From NCBI GenBank assembly GCA_006384855.1, contig VCJN01003492.1, positions 1-64,000 on the forward strand: 64,000 nucleotides of DNA. Reading direction: 5' to 3'. The position numbers and the translations under genes were made by a program. Positions 53,601 through 64,000 of the stretch are shown here, one piece after another (positions within the stretch are counted from its first letter, which is position 1; the number at the start of each line of letters is the position of its first letter). The DNA comes from Tetraselmis striata (Eukaryota; Chlorophyta; Chlorodendrophyceae; Chlorodendrales; Chlorodendraceae). Below the pieces are notes generated by a model that searched no databases, was not told the origin of the DNA, and worked only from the letters and a program-made list of their open reading frames with translations.

Positions 53601-55182
53601 TCCGGGATGGGCACCAGGAAGCGGACCGCCAGGCCGACGGCGATGGAGATGGCGGCGGGCACCAGCTGCAGGCCGTCGCTGGGCGCGGGCGCGGGCTCGT
53701 TCGCAGGCGGCTCTGCGGCGACGGCGGCGGCCTGCACCTGGCGGCAACCCCGACGGGACAGGGTGAGGGGGGAGGGGTCAGTGCATGGTGGGCACCGCGT
53801 ACCCCGGCCTCAGCACCGCCTGCCTGCAGACATATATATCATCAGTGATGTGCATTACGTACTTCATCATACAATACACTGGCCCACACATGTTAACAGA
53901 AGTGTGTGTGTGGGGGGGGGGGGGGGGGGGGATGGGCGAACGTCAACGCACATGTACGCCCCGCAAATATAAGACATCGCAATCCCCAACAATCTCACAC
54001 CACATACTCATGCGCCTGGTTCTCTTGTCTTTGTCGCTCCACCCCCCCCCCCCCCCCCAACAGAACCAACCACAGGCTCAGCTCCCACTGCCCTCTATGC
54101 GGGTGCGCTATTATTGTCCTCATGCCCCCCCCCCGCCCCTCTTCAATCAAGCGCTCAGCTGCCGCGTTTGCTCCGCTGGTGGCGCCCCGGCACAAGTTAC
54201 ACACACTCTCTCTGCGCCGAGAATGTCTCACCGAGGGCACATGCCATCACCATGGGATAGGCCGGGGGGTTGGGTTTGGGGGGGCGGGGAGGAGAACGGG
54301 GAGGGAGGCTTGCCCTGGGAGAGCGAGGGGTTCGGGCGGCGAGGGCGGCTTGCATTCACCTTGACGCTGGCGGAGCGGACAGCAGGGCGGAGCGGCGACC
54401 CGGCGGCCGCGGGCAGCTGGGGCGTCAGCACACCCCTGCGAGCAGCGGCGGGGCACCGTGTCAGCCGCAGCGGCCCGGGCATGCCGTGGGGGAGTGACGC
54501 AGGCCGCCCAAGAGGCCGGGCAGTCGGCAGGCAAGTGGCGGGACTGCGGGCGGGAAGTGCAGCTGGTGGCGACGCTGCGGTGAAAGATAATGCGCGTCCT
54601 CCGTTGATGCGGGCAGTGGCGCTCTTCGAATATGACGTCAGCTGCACGGGTGCGGCGGTCGTCGGAGCAGGAAGACATGTATGCAATTTAAACGCATCGA
54701 CCAGAGGACAAGATCCGGCACCCTGCCACGATCCGCTAGTGCCGGCCATCCCGACCAGCCATCCCAGCTGACTTGGAAGAGTACCCCCCCCCCCCCCCCC
54801 CCCCCCCCACCCTCTAGCCACACGGGGGGTTGTGCAGAATCGAGATGGTCAACTTGTATGACGGCACAGCAGATATGTTGTTCCCCGCGAGCCAACTCGT
54901 GGAGTATATGAAACACCACCTCCCTCGTTCTGCTCGATTTCCTTCCTGTCTACAGGTATGGTAGATGGGGTTTAACAGCGCGGGGAGAGGGTGTGTGTGT
55001 GGGGGCGGGGGGGGGGGGGGGGGGGGGGGGGGGGGTGTTCACCTCGCAGGGGGTGAGGGCCCCGCCCGCGCCGCCGCCGACTTCATCACCCGCCGGGCGG
55101 AAGTCGTCACGCGGCGGGGCAGAGCCAGCCGCGCGGTGGAGGCGGGCGAGGGCTGGACGGCGCGCATCATGGCGGTGGCCAT
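48267..55182 (-). CDS. DIT1: Plastid 2-oxoglutarate/malate translocator (DiT1, DASS family)
   Basis: Imports 2-oxoglutarate into the plastid in exchange for malate, supplying carbon skeletons for GS/GOGAT ammonia fixation. Ten exons, all with consistent phase: 55182-55043, 54435-54360, 53737-53585, 53457-53388, 52770-52688, 52432-52301, 51600-51365, 50496-50270, 49542-49308, 48573-48267; 552 residues, normal for the precursor. Exons 1-2 are an Arg/Ala/Ser-rich transit peptide starting MATAMMRAV. The carrier then follows in family order: LLSIFLSTVVGLVL, FSALTNEVIWLIVVACIFARAFVKTGFGDR, AICPAMPSTTARAGGVFVPII, ILLTAAAQNFLCIKLAEQAG, DDALEEKGAWDTLVWF, and the end YYILHYFFASQTAHVGALY...WWKLLGLY. About 12 membrane segments are expected in the inner envelope. 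Introns bear C runs on the coding strand. The start is the first ATG of the transit-peptide frame. Confidence 0.93.
48594..48720. repeat. Degenerate telomere-like repeats in DiT1 intron 9
   Basis: GGGATTAGGGTTTGGGG, TTTAGGGTA and further TTAGGG/GGGTTA units occur within about 120 bp. They resemble the plant/algal TTTAGGG telomere repeat but are scattered and imperfect. Confidence 0.4.
49667..49749. repeat. (GT)n microsatellite in DiT1 intron 8
   Basis: About 83 bp of nearly pure GT, followed by CA-rich stretches near 49793-49815 and 49950-49993. The complementary runs could form a long hairpin in the transcript. Confidence 0.92.
50580..50692. repeat. Compound (CCAT)/(ATCT)/(ATGT) microsatellite in DiT1 intron 7
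   Basis: CCAT units pass into ATCT, then ATGT, then ATGC units over about 110 bp, a compound array in phase of four. Confidence 0.92.
52540..52608. repeat. G run followed by (CT)n in DiT1 intron 5
   Basis: A G run (about 52542-52562) is followed after 20 bp by CTCTCTCT repeats to about 52608. A second G run lies at about 52468-52490. Confidence 0.85.
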
Positions 55183-56782
55183 CGCGAGATCGCGGGAGCG
55201 TGCGTTTTGGATGGAGGGGTGGTGAGGGGGGCAAACGACTGACGCATCACGGCACCACCGCGTCGACGATGCGCTGATGGCGGGCCAAACGACTGACCAA
55301 AAAGTACGTGATGCGCTGATGGCGGGGGCGTTCCCTGGAGACCCTTTCCCGCCTTTAAGGATTAAATTATAAACCAGCAAATAAACATATGATGGGGGGC
55401 GATGATGATGGCAGATGGCGCGCGCGGCCGATTGTCGCTACCTCTAAGGATTACAAATATTTTGAGTACGTATCTGGGTAGTCGCTAAGGATTAATCCTT
55501 ACATGCCAGTTGGCTTGGCCACCTCAGCCTCATGCTCTTGTATAAATAAAATCGTATCGCGGTGTATTGGCGGAAATCTTACAACGATCCGCTGTTTGAC
55601 GTACTTAGTCGCCAGATCGACCAAAATCGCGAATGAGGATATTTGGAATAAAACCAATATAATTTTCCGAACTATATGGGCATCGACTATTCTTCAGGTA
55701 AACTATTCAAAGAGGCGTTCCTAAAATCTGTATATACCAGTATTGTCTTTTTGTTCGTTCGCATTGCTGTCTCACACGGTCACACCGCAGATTCGCGGTA
55801 GAATAAGGATTATCATTTACTCGCAGTATCTGTCATGTGAGAGGACCTGCTGTAGAGGACCTTTCTGATTGCCTTTTATTTTGGTGATTTCCGATATCGC
55901 CATCTGTCATGTGATTCACTGTGTAATCAGCGTTCGGATAACCCTTCTATAAATATCTGTATGACCCCCGTCACGCACACCTTCAGCACACCCTCAGCTC
56001 ACACGAGCACACCTTCAGCTCGCCCTTTTAAAAAGCGGCGGCTGTTTAATCCTTTCCCGAAAATATGGCGAATAAAAAATTACAATATGAAAGGATAGAA
56101 ATAAAGATAAATATTACTCCACAATTTATCACTATAATTGAGTAAAAAAACTCACAGATGTTTATCAATGATGGGGTGAATCGGTCTAAGGATTAATAAT
56201 AGTTCATCGGTTGCTAAGATGCCGAGTAAAGATTTCAGAGAGCGACTATGATGCTGGTGAGATTTCGGCGGATGATTCTCTGACACCTTGCTCTTTAATA
56301 TAGCGCGACTATTTGATGATGGAGCAATATATATACGGGTCGCTCCCAGTACCGGTCGTACGGGTTCCAGTTGACGACAGGCGCTTCTCGGTAAGGATTA
56401 CAGGTCGTACGGTCGCTTCTCGGTGGAGCGAATTGCAAAAGCGCAAATAACAGCAACCTGGGGACCGAAAAACAGCAACCTGCACTCGTCGTACGGATTT
56501 ATGCATATAAAAATGCCCAATGACTGAACATAAACGCACAGCCGCCGCTCTGCAGTCATCGCGTGGCAGTCGTCGAATATTTATCGGCGGCTCGCGCACA
56601 TAACGGTGCTGAAAAGCTCGCATCGCCAGTACCGGTAGGAGCTTGCAGAGCAGGAGCTCACAGTAGCCACTTGTGAAAAGCCGCGAACCCAGTATCTTCT
56701 CTCCAGGCTCGCGTGCAGCCATACCGACCACGCTGCGCGTCTGCTCCCGGCAGTGCGGCTGTTGCTACATACGGATTTATAA
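55183..56782. other. Divergent promoter region between DiT1 and RluA, AT-rich
   Basis: The 1.6 kb between divergent start codons. It is much more AT-rich than its surroundings (55500-56350). The motif TAAGGATTA or its palindrome AAGGATTAATCCTT recurs at about 55445, 55488, 55803, 56191 and 56391. CATATAAAAATGCC near 56503 could be a TATA box for the RluA gene. CACACC(TT/CT)CAGC repeats occur near 55975-56025. No gene is recognised. Confidence 0.5.
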
Positions 56783-59482
56783 ATGCCGACAACGGCGCGC
56801 GGCTCTGCGCTCACCAGCCGCCCGCTGACAACGGCACCGCCTCCCCAGCAGCCGCCTCCCACAGCTCTCGGAACGTCAGCTACCGCCCGCGCATCGAAGC
56901 TTCTGAACCGACTTCGGACCTTCCGATCCCGACTGTGGCGGATGGCGGCGGTTGGCCGGCGGGTAGAGAGCAGCGAGGAGAGGGATGGGCTGGACAGCGG
57001 TGTGAAGGTAGGCGCGGGCGGCGGTGGCGCCCTGGAGGCAAGTCAGACGGCGGAGCGGGCGGGCAAGGATCGGCCCCAGGCAGACGACGGCTATGGCATC
57101 GTGGCGGAGGGCGTGGCGCCCGTGGCGGAGCAGCCGGCGCCGCTGGGGGAGGTGCTGCAGGCGCTGTTCCCGGAGCAGTTTCCCACTGCCAGCTCCGCCA
57201 GGAAGGTTTCGCCCAATCCTCCGTCCCTCCGTCCATGGCGCGTGTTGGCATTGATCGATATATTACATACTACAAAAGAGGGCACCCAAATCCAACCTAA
57301 TCGAACAACTCAAACTCACTAGGACCTCCATTTTGTAATTTATTGAAGATGGAGTACTCTATTATTATTGACTTTATTTGCTTAGTTTAATAATTTATGA
57401 ACAGGTCGTACAAGCCCCGCACATATAAGTTTCATTGAGGCTATTGGCCGGATAGGATCACTTAAACCTATTGCAAAGCATGTTAGGTAGTACTGGCATG
57501 CGGTAAGGAGGCTTGGCGGAGGGCAAGCTGCCTACAGATCAACCCGGAGGTCAGGATCGGTCAGGGTATCACCTGTGGTACTGGCTACGCTCCCCCTCCC
57601 CCCCCCCCCCCCCCCCCCCCCCGGTCCGCCCCCGGAATGACGACTGCCAGCACACTGATTCATCAGCAAACCATCGCTTCCAGTCGTTGCGGGGAGCCGA
57701 GATCCGCGTGGACGGCAGAGTGCGCAAAGCGGGGTTCAAGGTGCGACCATTCCTTTCGCCCGTGCGGCTTGTCAACGCCCTGCCGGGCCATGCCTTGCGG
57801 GCGCGTTCGCCGGCTGAACGCTCCGCCACCTCCTTCAGGTGCAGGGTGGGGAGGTGATTGAGCGCTGGCAGCGCACGGTATCCGCCCAGCAGCTGGACCC
57901 GCAGGACAAGGTACCTCCTCCCGCATGTTGCCAAAGGGACTAAACCACCCTACCGTTGGCAGAGTCACTCCCTGTTAAGTTGGACGGCGGGGTGGGAGGG
58001 GGGGGGGGGGGGGGGGAGCTGAGAGCGAGAGCCGTGTTCACTTAGGTGCCGGCAGGGTTGGAGCTCACAGTGCTGCGGGAGACGGACACCTGGGCTGCGG
58101 TGCTCAAGCCGGCCGGGGTGCCGACGGTGGTGCCCACGGACCCGGCCGGCTGGACAGCGGAGCGCCTGCTGCCTTACTACCTCTCCGCCACTAGCGTGCC
58201 GGGCGCGCTCTGGCGCCCAAGGACGGTACGCGCAGGCGCCCCCCTTACCTGACAGCACACCGGCATGCCGGCCTTGGCAGCGGCAACCACCAATCGCCCA
58301 GCCGGATAATGCCCATGCGGATAACGAGCTGGCCGCACGCCCGTTGATGTCATGCTACGTCATTCCATGTCGTCTCTAGCATCCCTGGATGGTTGCCACG
58401 GTTCAAAATGGGCGGCTATGCATGGGAAAGAACGCCACGGAATGCCCCTCACCGTAGCCAGAACAGTGCGCATGCTTATGTCATTTATGTTGCTTTGCGC
58501 TGCTTTGGCCACATCCTGGCATGCGGCGCTCACGTATTTTTCCCTGTTCTACGCAAAGACTCGTTGACGCCATTGGAATGCCACCATGCTCCGCCGGGCT
58601 GCCGGGCCCTGCATCCGCATGACCATGACTCTGCCACCCCGGCGTGTAGGTGCACCGGCTGGACAGCCCCACGGCCGGCGTGCTTTGCTGCGCCAAGAGC
58701 CGCGAGGCGCTGCGCCAGCTGTCCGCCGCGTTTTCCGGCCGGCGGGCGCACAAGCGCTACCGCGCGCTGCTGGTGGGCCGCCTCGAGGTGCCCTCCCCCC
58801 CCCCCCCCCCCCTATTCCATGTGCATCACTTGCGTGTGCCGATGTCATGTGAGATACTGCCAAGAGAGCACCACCCGCTCAAGTCGGCGCATCAAAGCCC
58901 GGGGGGCTCCTGACCTCGCCGTGCGGCTGATCCGCCCGTTGTGGGGACGCTCTGGTAGGGGCGCGGCGTGGTGGAGACGCCGCTGAAGAGCCTGGACAAC
59001 GGCCACATGCAGGAGGCGGAGACGGAGTACGCGGCGGTGGCGCATACGGAGAGCGGGCGCTGGGGGTGCCTGACCACGGTGGACCTCTGGCCGCACACGG
59101 GGCGCACGCACCAGCTGCGCCGCCACATGGCGGGCCTGGGCCACCCCATCCTGGGCGACAAGAAGTACGCGCGGCGGGAGCACCTCGTGGTGAGGGAGGG
59201 GGGGGGGGGGGGGGGGCAGTCGCACACGCAGCGCCAGCGTCGGGCCAAGCGCGGCCTCACGGCTGCGCTGTGTCCCCATTCCTTGCTTTATGCTGGGCTG
59301 GGCTGGTGCTGACTGTGGTGCGTCCTGCCCGGCTACAGGAGGGCGAGGGGCTCTTCCTGTTTGCTGCGGAGCTGAGCGTCCCGGACCCAGACAGCCCGGG
59401 CGACACCGTCACCGTGATGGCGCCGGAGGCCGACAAGTTTGAGCGGATGCGGCAAGCGGAAGCGGGGGGCGCGGCGACATGA
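56783..59482 (+). CDS. RluA-family RNA pseudouridine synthase
   Basis: Isomerises uridine to pseudouridine in rRNA or tRNA; probably plastid or mitochondrial, by analogy. Seven exons, all phase 0: 56783-57205, 57684-57740, 57839-57910, 58046-58225, 58650-58787, 58959-59189, 59339-59482; about 414 residues. An S4-like RNA-binding segment spans about 128-185 (EVLQALFPEQF...SLRGAEIRVDGRVRKAGFK...VIERW). The catalytic motif HRLDSPTAGVLCCAKS is at about 246, with Asp249 the nucleophile. Family blocks ALRQLSAAFSGRRAHKRYRALL, LDLWPHTGRTHQLRRHMAGLGHPILGD (a T-V variant precedes it) and LFLFAAELSV follow. The first 50 residues (SRPLTTAPPPQQPPP...RLRTFRSRLWR) are a possible targeting peptide; an inner start at 56942 (MAAVGRRVE) cannot be excluded. 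Introns hold C runs, and in one case a G run (about 59199-59216). Confidence 0.88.
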
Positions 59483-60099
59483 GAGACAGGCAGGCAGGCC
59501 GCGCGTGACTGAGGTAGCTTAGGGCAGCCGCTGGCAAGCGTGACCCGTACGTTGGGGCTATGCATGCTGTTGCTCCTGCTGCCGCTGCTGCGGGGGGGGC
59601 TCCTAATGAGGCGCGCCATTTCATTGGGGGCGTTGTCATGTATTCTGAGCACGGCGGCCCTGCGCTGATTCAAGCGGGGCCACCACGCAAATACACCGAA
59701 GTCTGCCGTCCGGGGATGCAAGCCAGGGCGGGCTGGCGCTGAATGCTGCTGATTGTCCGCCAGGTATAGTAGTACAGCACTCACTGAACTGAGGAATAGG
59801 CCACCACTGGCCAGCCATGAATTGATTTTCACCGCAACGCACGGATCTGGCAAATCATCCCTCGTGTGGAGCTGCGGCCCGTGATCCATCCGTGCAGAAA
59901 TAGGAGAATTAGTATCTTTGAGTGAGAATCTTGACATGCCCGTTTGAAGTAAGACACACGTTTGCATGTTATTGCTATGTCATTGCGTGTAAGAGCGCCA
60001 TCTTACCACTACACGTTTGAGTTGGTCTTCCAATTGTCGTGCTTGTCGAAACCCATAGTGTGGTCACGGGGTGGATTTCGTAGTATTTAGGGTTGTAGT
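59483..60099. other. RluA 3' UTR and intergenic
   Basis: TGTAA at 59988-59992 is a candidate poly(A) signal, rather far from the stop. No gene is seen. Confidence 0.4.
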
Positions 60100-61560
60100 A
60101 GAGTTTTCAAAATGTAACCGTAAAAAAAACAGGGAACATACTACCGGTGTCGGTCCCCATCCCCCGTTTCCGTACTCCGGGACAGCAAATAAAACAGGCT
60201 GCACTCAGTATTTTCAAAAAATGAAATTGAAATAGCGGTACATGGTATATATGTTCCTGGGCGAACAGGGCGGCCAGTACCTGTCCCAGTACAGTAATCG
60301 TCGCCTCACGCACTCCCTTGCGCTGCTCTCTCTCAAGGCGGGCCTGGGCATCCCTAAGCATGCCGGGATCCATAAGCATGCTGCGGGAATCCGTGTTGCT
60401 AATACCGCCGTACTTGCCTACTGTCTCATTGGCACGCCGGGGCTTCCGACCGTCTGACTGCCTTGGGGTGGGAGAGCGCGGGTGGCTGCCGGCGTAACCT
60501 CTTCATGCGCCACGTTGCGCCTGTACATCGATATCTCTGCGGACACCAGCAGGTCGCCTCCGGCACTCTAGCATCATGCTGCTCTATCCAACAGCGCCGG
60601 AGCCCCGCCTGCAACCTGGCCTCAATGGCCGTCCGCGGCTTGGCGTACTCAGCCGGCGGCCTGCGCGGCCACTTCTTGATGTCTGTCTGGAATTCCCGCG
60701 GCCAGTCTCACTGCCCAGACCTGACGGTGGGAAAGGTGACGACATTGTACACCACTTTCATGATGCACAACGTTGTCCCCTTCCCATACTCTGAAGAGTG
60801 CACGGGGAGAGTGAGCGGGGCTACTGGGGCGCGGATAGTGCCAGCCGGTGCAAAGAAGAATTGCCCGAAGCAACGCGACGAGAAGACCGCCAACCCGAGG
60901 AACCGCCCCAGCTCCTCGCAGGTGCTGATGACGAAGCGTCGGAGGGTCGGAGGGTTGCCGACGAGGCTTCGTACTCCTTCATGCCCTCTCGGTAGGCGAG
61001 GGCCCCCCGGACGCCGACACCAGTGACAAGCCACTCGGTGTATATGCCAGAGATGCCGCCATTGGCGCCGACCAGGCCCTTGACGACCTTGTAGCGCACC
61101 ACGGTCTTCTCCGCCTCGACGTCCTGGAGGTTGAAGCGGCTGATGGCGTCCTGCTTGCACCACCGGCAGAGCGTGCCGGCCGGTACCATGAAGGGCGGGC
61201 CGGGGGCGGCAACAGAGAAGTTAGAATGGCATGTAGCGAGTACGGCTGGCATTTCTAGACAATTGGAATTATCAACCACCCAACCCCACCGCCATCAAAC
61301 ATGCACGTTGCGGCGCTCACTTGTAGAGCAGGCCGCCGGGCTGCCCGCCGTCGTCGTCCGTGATGTTGAAGGCCTCCGCCTTGGCGAGGCAGGCAAGCGG
61401 TAAGCGCCACCGCGTGCGACGTTGCCGTGCTTGACGAGACGCGCCAGAGCCGTCAGGACGCGCCCGGTAGTCTGGAACAGCTACAAATCGTCCTCCTTGT
61501 AGCTCCCCTCGTACTCCCACTCCGACCCACTACCCACCACGTCCTAGTCGTCATCCGAGG
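60100..61560 (-). CDS. Unassigned gene-like exons
   Basis: Three minus-strand stretches look like real exons by GC-rich codon use and bordering splice-like sites. (1) About 61440-61320 reads LACLAKAEAFNITDDDGGQPGGLLYK, followed by a GT donor. (2) About 61205-60975 reads MVPAGTLCRWCKQDAISRFNLQD, then VVRYKVVKGLVGANGGIS and WLVTGVGVRGALAYREGMKEYEA. (3) About 60420-60270 reads GKYGGISNTDSRSMLMD and AQARLEREQRKGVREATITVLG. Together they suggest one multi-exon gene whose ends and joins I cannot fix. I do not recognise the family. A CxxC (CRWC) is the only motif. Confidence 0.35.
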
Positions 61561-61763
61561 AGAGGTTTAGGAACCTGGTGCCGTCGTAGTTCGGGAATCG
61601 GGGTTTGGTCCTGGCTGCGCGGCCATGTTGGCTGCGGGTGGGTGCCACGCCCCCGCGGGTGCCATCCTCCCGCTCGCGCTCTGCTGCCACAGAAATACCA
61701 TCCACGAAAACCCGACTAGGGGACTGTAAAACACACTAGGATGAGAGAATCCACTAGGCAGAA

Positions 61764-61855
61764 TATTACATCAGGGCTTTCACAAATGCGCACTACAAAC
61801 AGAACTAACAGAAACAATGAAAGGTTGCCAGCAAAAGAGAGACATAGACCTGAAA
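61764..61855 (-). mobile_element. 92-bp LINE-1 stub with 13-bp target duplication
   Basis: CCACTAGGCAGAA flanks it at 61751-61763 and 61856-61868. The insert matches the last 90 bp of the LINE-1 3' UTR (ATCAGGGCTTT, AATGCGCACTACA, GAAAGGTTGCCAGCAAAAGA) in the same orientation as 15069-15839. It is an extreme 5' truncation. Confidence 0.85.
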
Positions 61856-61868
61856 CCACTAGGCAGAA

Positions 61869-62679
61869 AGTTGCCCAATACACGTGGCTAGGTCTCCTAA
61901 CATTTAGTTAAAGGCACTTTTCCTAGGCCGAGTAAAACAGTGGCACTGGTGCGAAGTTGAGGGATGTGGGTGGGTGGGCGTGCGCGCACTGTAGAGGGTC
62001 TTGAGGGTGGCCACGGAGATGCCGAACTGCTTGGCCGTTGAGGCAGCCGCGCGAGGCAGCCGAAAGTCCCGTTTTGGGTCCATTGCGCCCCCGCGGGGGC
62101 CGGTGCTTCGGTTGGTTGCGGGGCGGTGGGTGGCTGTGACTGAGAATGTGGCAGGGTGACGAGTGGGTTAGCATTGGGCGGTACATGGCGTTGTGCCGCA
62201 CCCGGACGCGTACAGCTGAGTGGGCGGAAAACGGCATTTTGGAAATAACACATTCGGGCAGTTTTCGCTCTACGGTACGGGTTACCGCGGGAAGCGATGT
62301 GGAGGCGCTGCCAGCTGCATACGAGCGCCTGCGTGGGGTAGCAGCGAGATGTGGGGCATCATGGGCGAGCTATTGGGAAGAGGTTCGAACAAACAGGCGG
62401 AGCGTTAAGACGAACGAGTCGCGGAAAACGCCGCGAGATGGACCTGGACCAGCGGCGTTACTCGTCGCCTCGTCGGTAGTTGATAATCTCGAAACTACGA
62501 GCACTATAAGGAAGGAGGTCGTAAAGACAAGCGACATGGGTGCATTGGGCATCGGGGTGGGAGCGTACCTACGGCAACCGGGACGGAGGCTAGTTGGAGA
62601 GCCAGGCGGTATGCCGGCCGGGGACGAAACGTATACACGACGGTGAGCATGGCGAGCCGCCAGGCGTTTCTATATTTGC
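61869..62679. other. No recognised gene
   Basis: The plus frame 62146-62646 and the minus frame 62253-61897 are open but unlike any family I know. No repeats or RNA genes are seen. Confidence 0.4.
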
Positions 62680-64000
62680 TGGTTATGTTTTAAACTAGTT
62701 GAAGGGGGTTTCCTCCCTTGACCTAACCGCTTTTCAGCTACAAGTGCTGCTCAGTGGTACGGGAACTAGGCACATGTCGTTGCGCCCTTTTTGGGTGCAG
62801 CACGAGTAGACATAAAAGCAGCCATAACAGCGGAGCCTACCATCTTCCAGTTTCGCGAAGTTCCACGCAGCGATGTAAAAACTGTCTCGTAACCAGTTGC
62901 GAGCAAGGTCACCCCAGGTTGTTCAAGACCACACCCGGCTCGCCACCCGAGTGTGATATTCTCGTCCGTACGTCCGTGCGTTACCATGCCAGATGGAGAA
63001 GAACCCGTCGCTGAGCCGACGCTGGAGTCGCTGCAAGCAGATGTGCGGGCGTTGGCTACAGCTGTAGCTCAATTGACGGCTCGTGAGCGCGTTGTTGATG
63101 GAGAAGGGGCACATGGCTCCGGCTCCGGGCAGCGCATCGCGGGACAGCCGACAGCAGGCAGCGGGGGGGCCGCAAAGCGCCCCGACTTGCTAGAGCTAGC
63201 CCAGAGCGGCCGTGTCGGAGCAAAATCCGCGAGTGCCGAGGATGACTACTTCGCGGTGCCATAACTACTGCAGAGAGCAGAGTCTGGTTACGAGGCCGTT
63301 CGACCGGTCAGCCGAGTGCCTAGGCTCTTCCCCCTGAGCACCGACCTAACGAACGAGTACCTCAAGCAGAATGACCGGCGTCTGCCGGCCCAGGAGGAGT
63401 AATTGTGGATGTCGTGTTTCGGGGCCCACATGGCCGCACTTTTCGTGGCTCTCGACGAGCTGCTGCCCTACGTCCCTGCCACCAACAAGGACTTCACCCC
63501 CTACCTCGCGAGAGCTCGAAACCACGCCGAGGCCATCCACAAGGCGTTTCGGTTTCGTTTGGCCTTCCTACGGAGGCTAAATGAGATCAAGCGTGTGCAC
63601 GGTGACCAAGGTGTTCTGGACGTGCTGCGAGCCCAGCATTTTCAGCCTGCTTCGGAGCATCTGGGTTCCGCGATTTTTGGGGACCTCATGAAGGACTACA
63701 GCGCCGTGTCTTCGAGGCGACCGTTGCCAGCAGCGCGAAAGCGACCGCGACTGCTCGAGTGGCGGCTGCAGCTGCTGGTCGCGGGCGTGGGCGAGGGCGT
63801 GGCGGTGGACGCGGGCGTGGCCGCGAAGGTGAGCACGAGTGACGGTGTGGGGCGCCTTTCGTCGGAACTGCTGGAGCTTTGCGAGGCCACCTTTCGGTGA
63901 CCGCCGCAAGACGCACCCTTGCAGCTCAACGGCGAGATGAGCGCCCTGTGTCTGGACCTGACCCCCCCCCACCTTACAGACTTCCTTTAGACCTTCCTCG
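62680..64000 (+). mobile_element. Tyrosine-recombinase retroelement, 5' part, running off the window
   Basis: 62685-63060 matches 36050-36420 (same terminal stretch and same gag start). The sequence continues for about 900 bp that the 36-kb copy lacks, until TTAGACCTTCCTCG at the window end rejoins 36446. So this copy is the fuller one. RT and recombinase, if present, lie beyond 64000. Confidence 0.72.
62986..63900 (+). pseudogene. Gag-like protein of the tyrosine-recombinase element
   Basis: ATG at 62986 (MPDGEEPVAEPTLESLQADV). One frame runs to 63900, broken by TAA at 63262-63264 and 63400-63402; between and after them the frame stays protein-like (LPYVPATNKDFTPYLARAR, HKAFRFRLAFLRRLNEIK). 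The segment 63403-63690 is helical, typical of a capsid-type region. The first 90 residues are disordered. Identification rests on the shared 5' region with the element whose recombinase is readable at 36924-37941. Confidence 0.55.

Overview
This is nuclear DNA of a green alga (Chlorophyta). The host genes are intron-rich and several encode plastid proteins typical of green plants: the catalytic subunit of ferredoxin:thioredoxin reductase, a 2-oxoglutarate/malate (DiT1-type) translocator of the plastid envelope, and an F-box/LRR protein of the plant FBL15 class. Codon use is GC-rich. Introns carry long C or G homopolymers, and the mobile elements (LINEs with target-site duplications, tyrosine-recombinase retroelements, an LTR element with PHD-finger and methyltransferase-like domains) fit a chlorophyte. 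TAA, TAG and TGA all end host genes, so the standard code applies. I cannot name the genus.

Layout. 1-6003: a decayed transposon-type gene (DUF7869 class) split by a young non-autonomous LTR element (2112-5596) with two 833-bp LTRs that look identical and a 5-bp target duplication. 6817-14326: an LTR retroelement read on the minus strand, with gag zinc knuckles, integrase, a PHD finger and a methyltransferase-like domain, but no reverse transcriptase that I can find. 14327-15930: a LINE relic carrying a nested 771-bp LINE fragment with its own 10-bp target duplication. 16367-18294: FTR catalytic subunit (5 exons). 20356-21786 (minus): TauE/SafE-family membrane transporter. 21796-28590: a retroelement graveyard with a second LINE family, gag and RT of a DIRS-like element, and a 5'-truncated LINE. 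29494-34271: PrimPol primase-polymerase behind a very long, repeat-bearing N-terminal extension. 36050-38254: an internally deleted tyrosine-recombinase retroelement. 38755-46495: FBL15-like F-box/LRR gene (10 exons). 48267-55182 (minus): DiT1 (10 exons). 56783-59482: RluA-type pseudouridine synthase (7 exons). 60100-61560 (minus): unassigned gene-like exons. 61764-61855: a 92-bp LINE stub with a 13-bp target duplication. 62680-64000: start of another tyrosine-recombinase element running off the window.

The host genes are independent single-gene units. FTR (redox control of stromal enzymes) and DiT1 (carbon-skeleton exchange for photorespiratory nitrogen recycling) share the plastid theme. 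PrimPol serves replication restart, FBL15 ubiquitin ligation, and RluA RNA modification. The most unusual features are the PrimPol extension, the RT-less LTR element with PHD and methyltransferase-like domains, and homopolymer C tracts placed next to splice sites.
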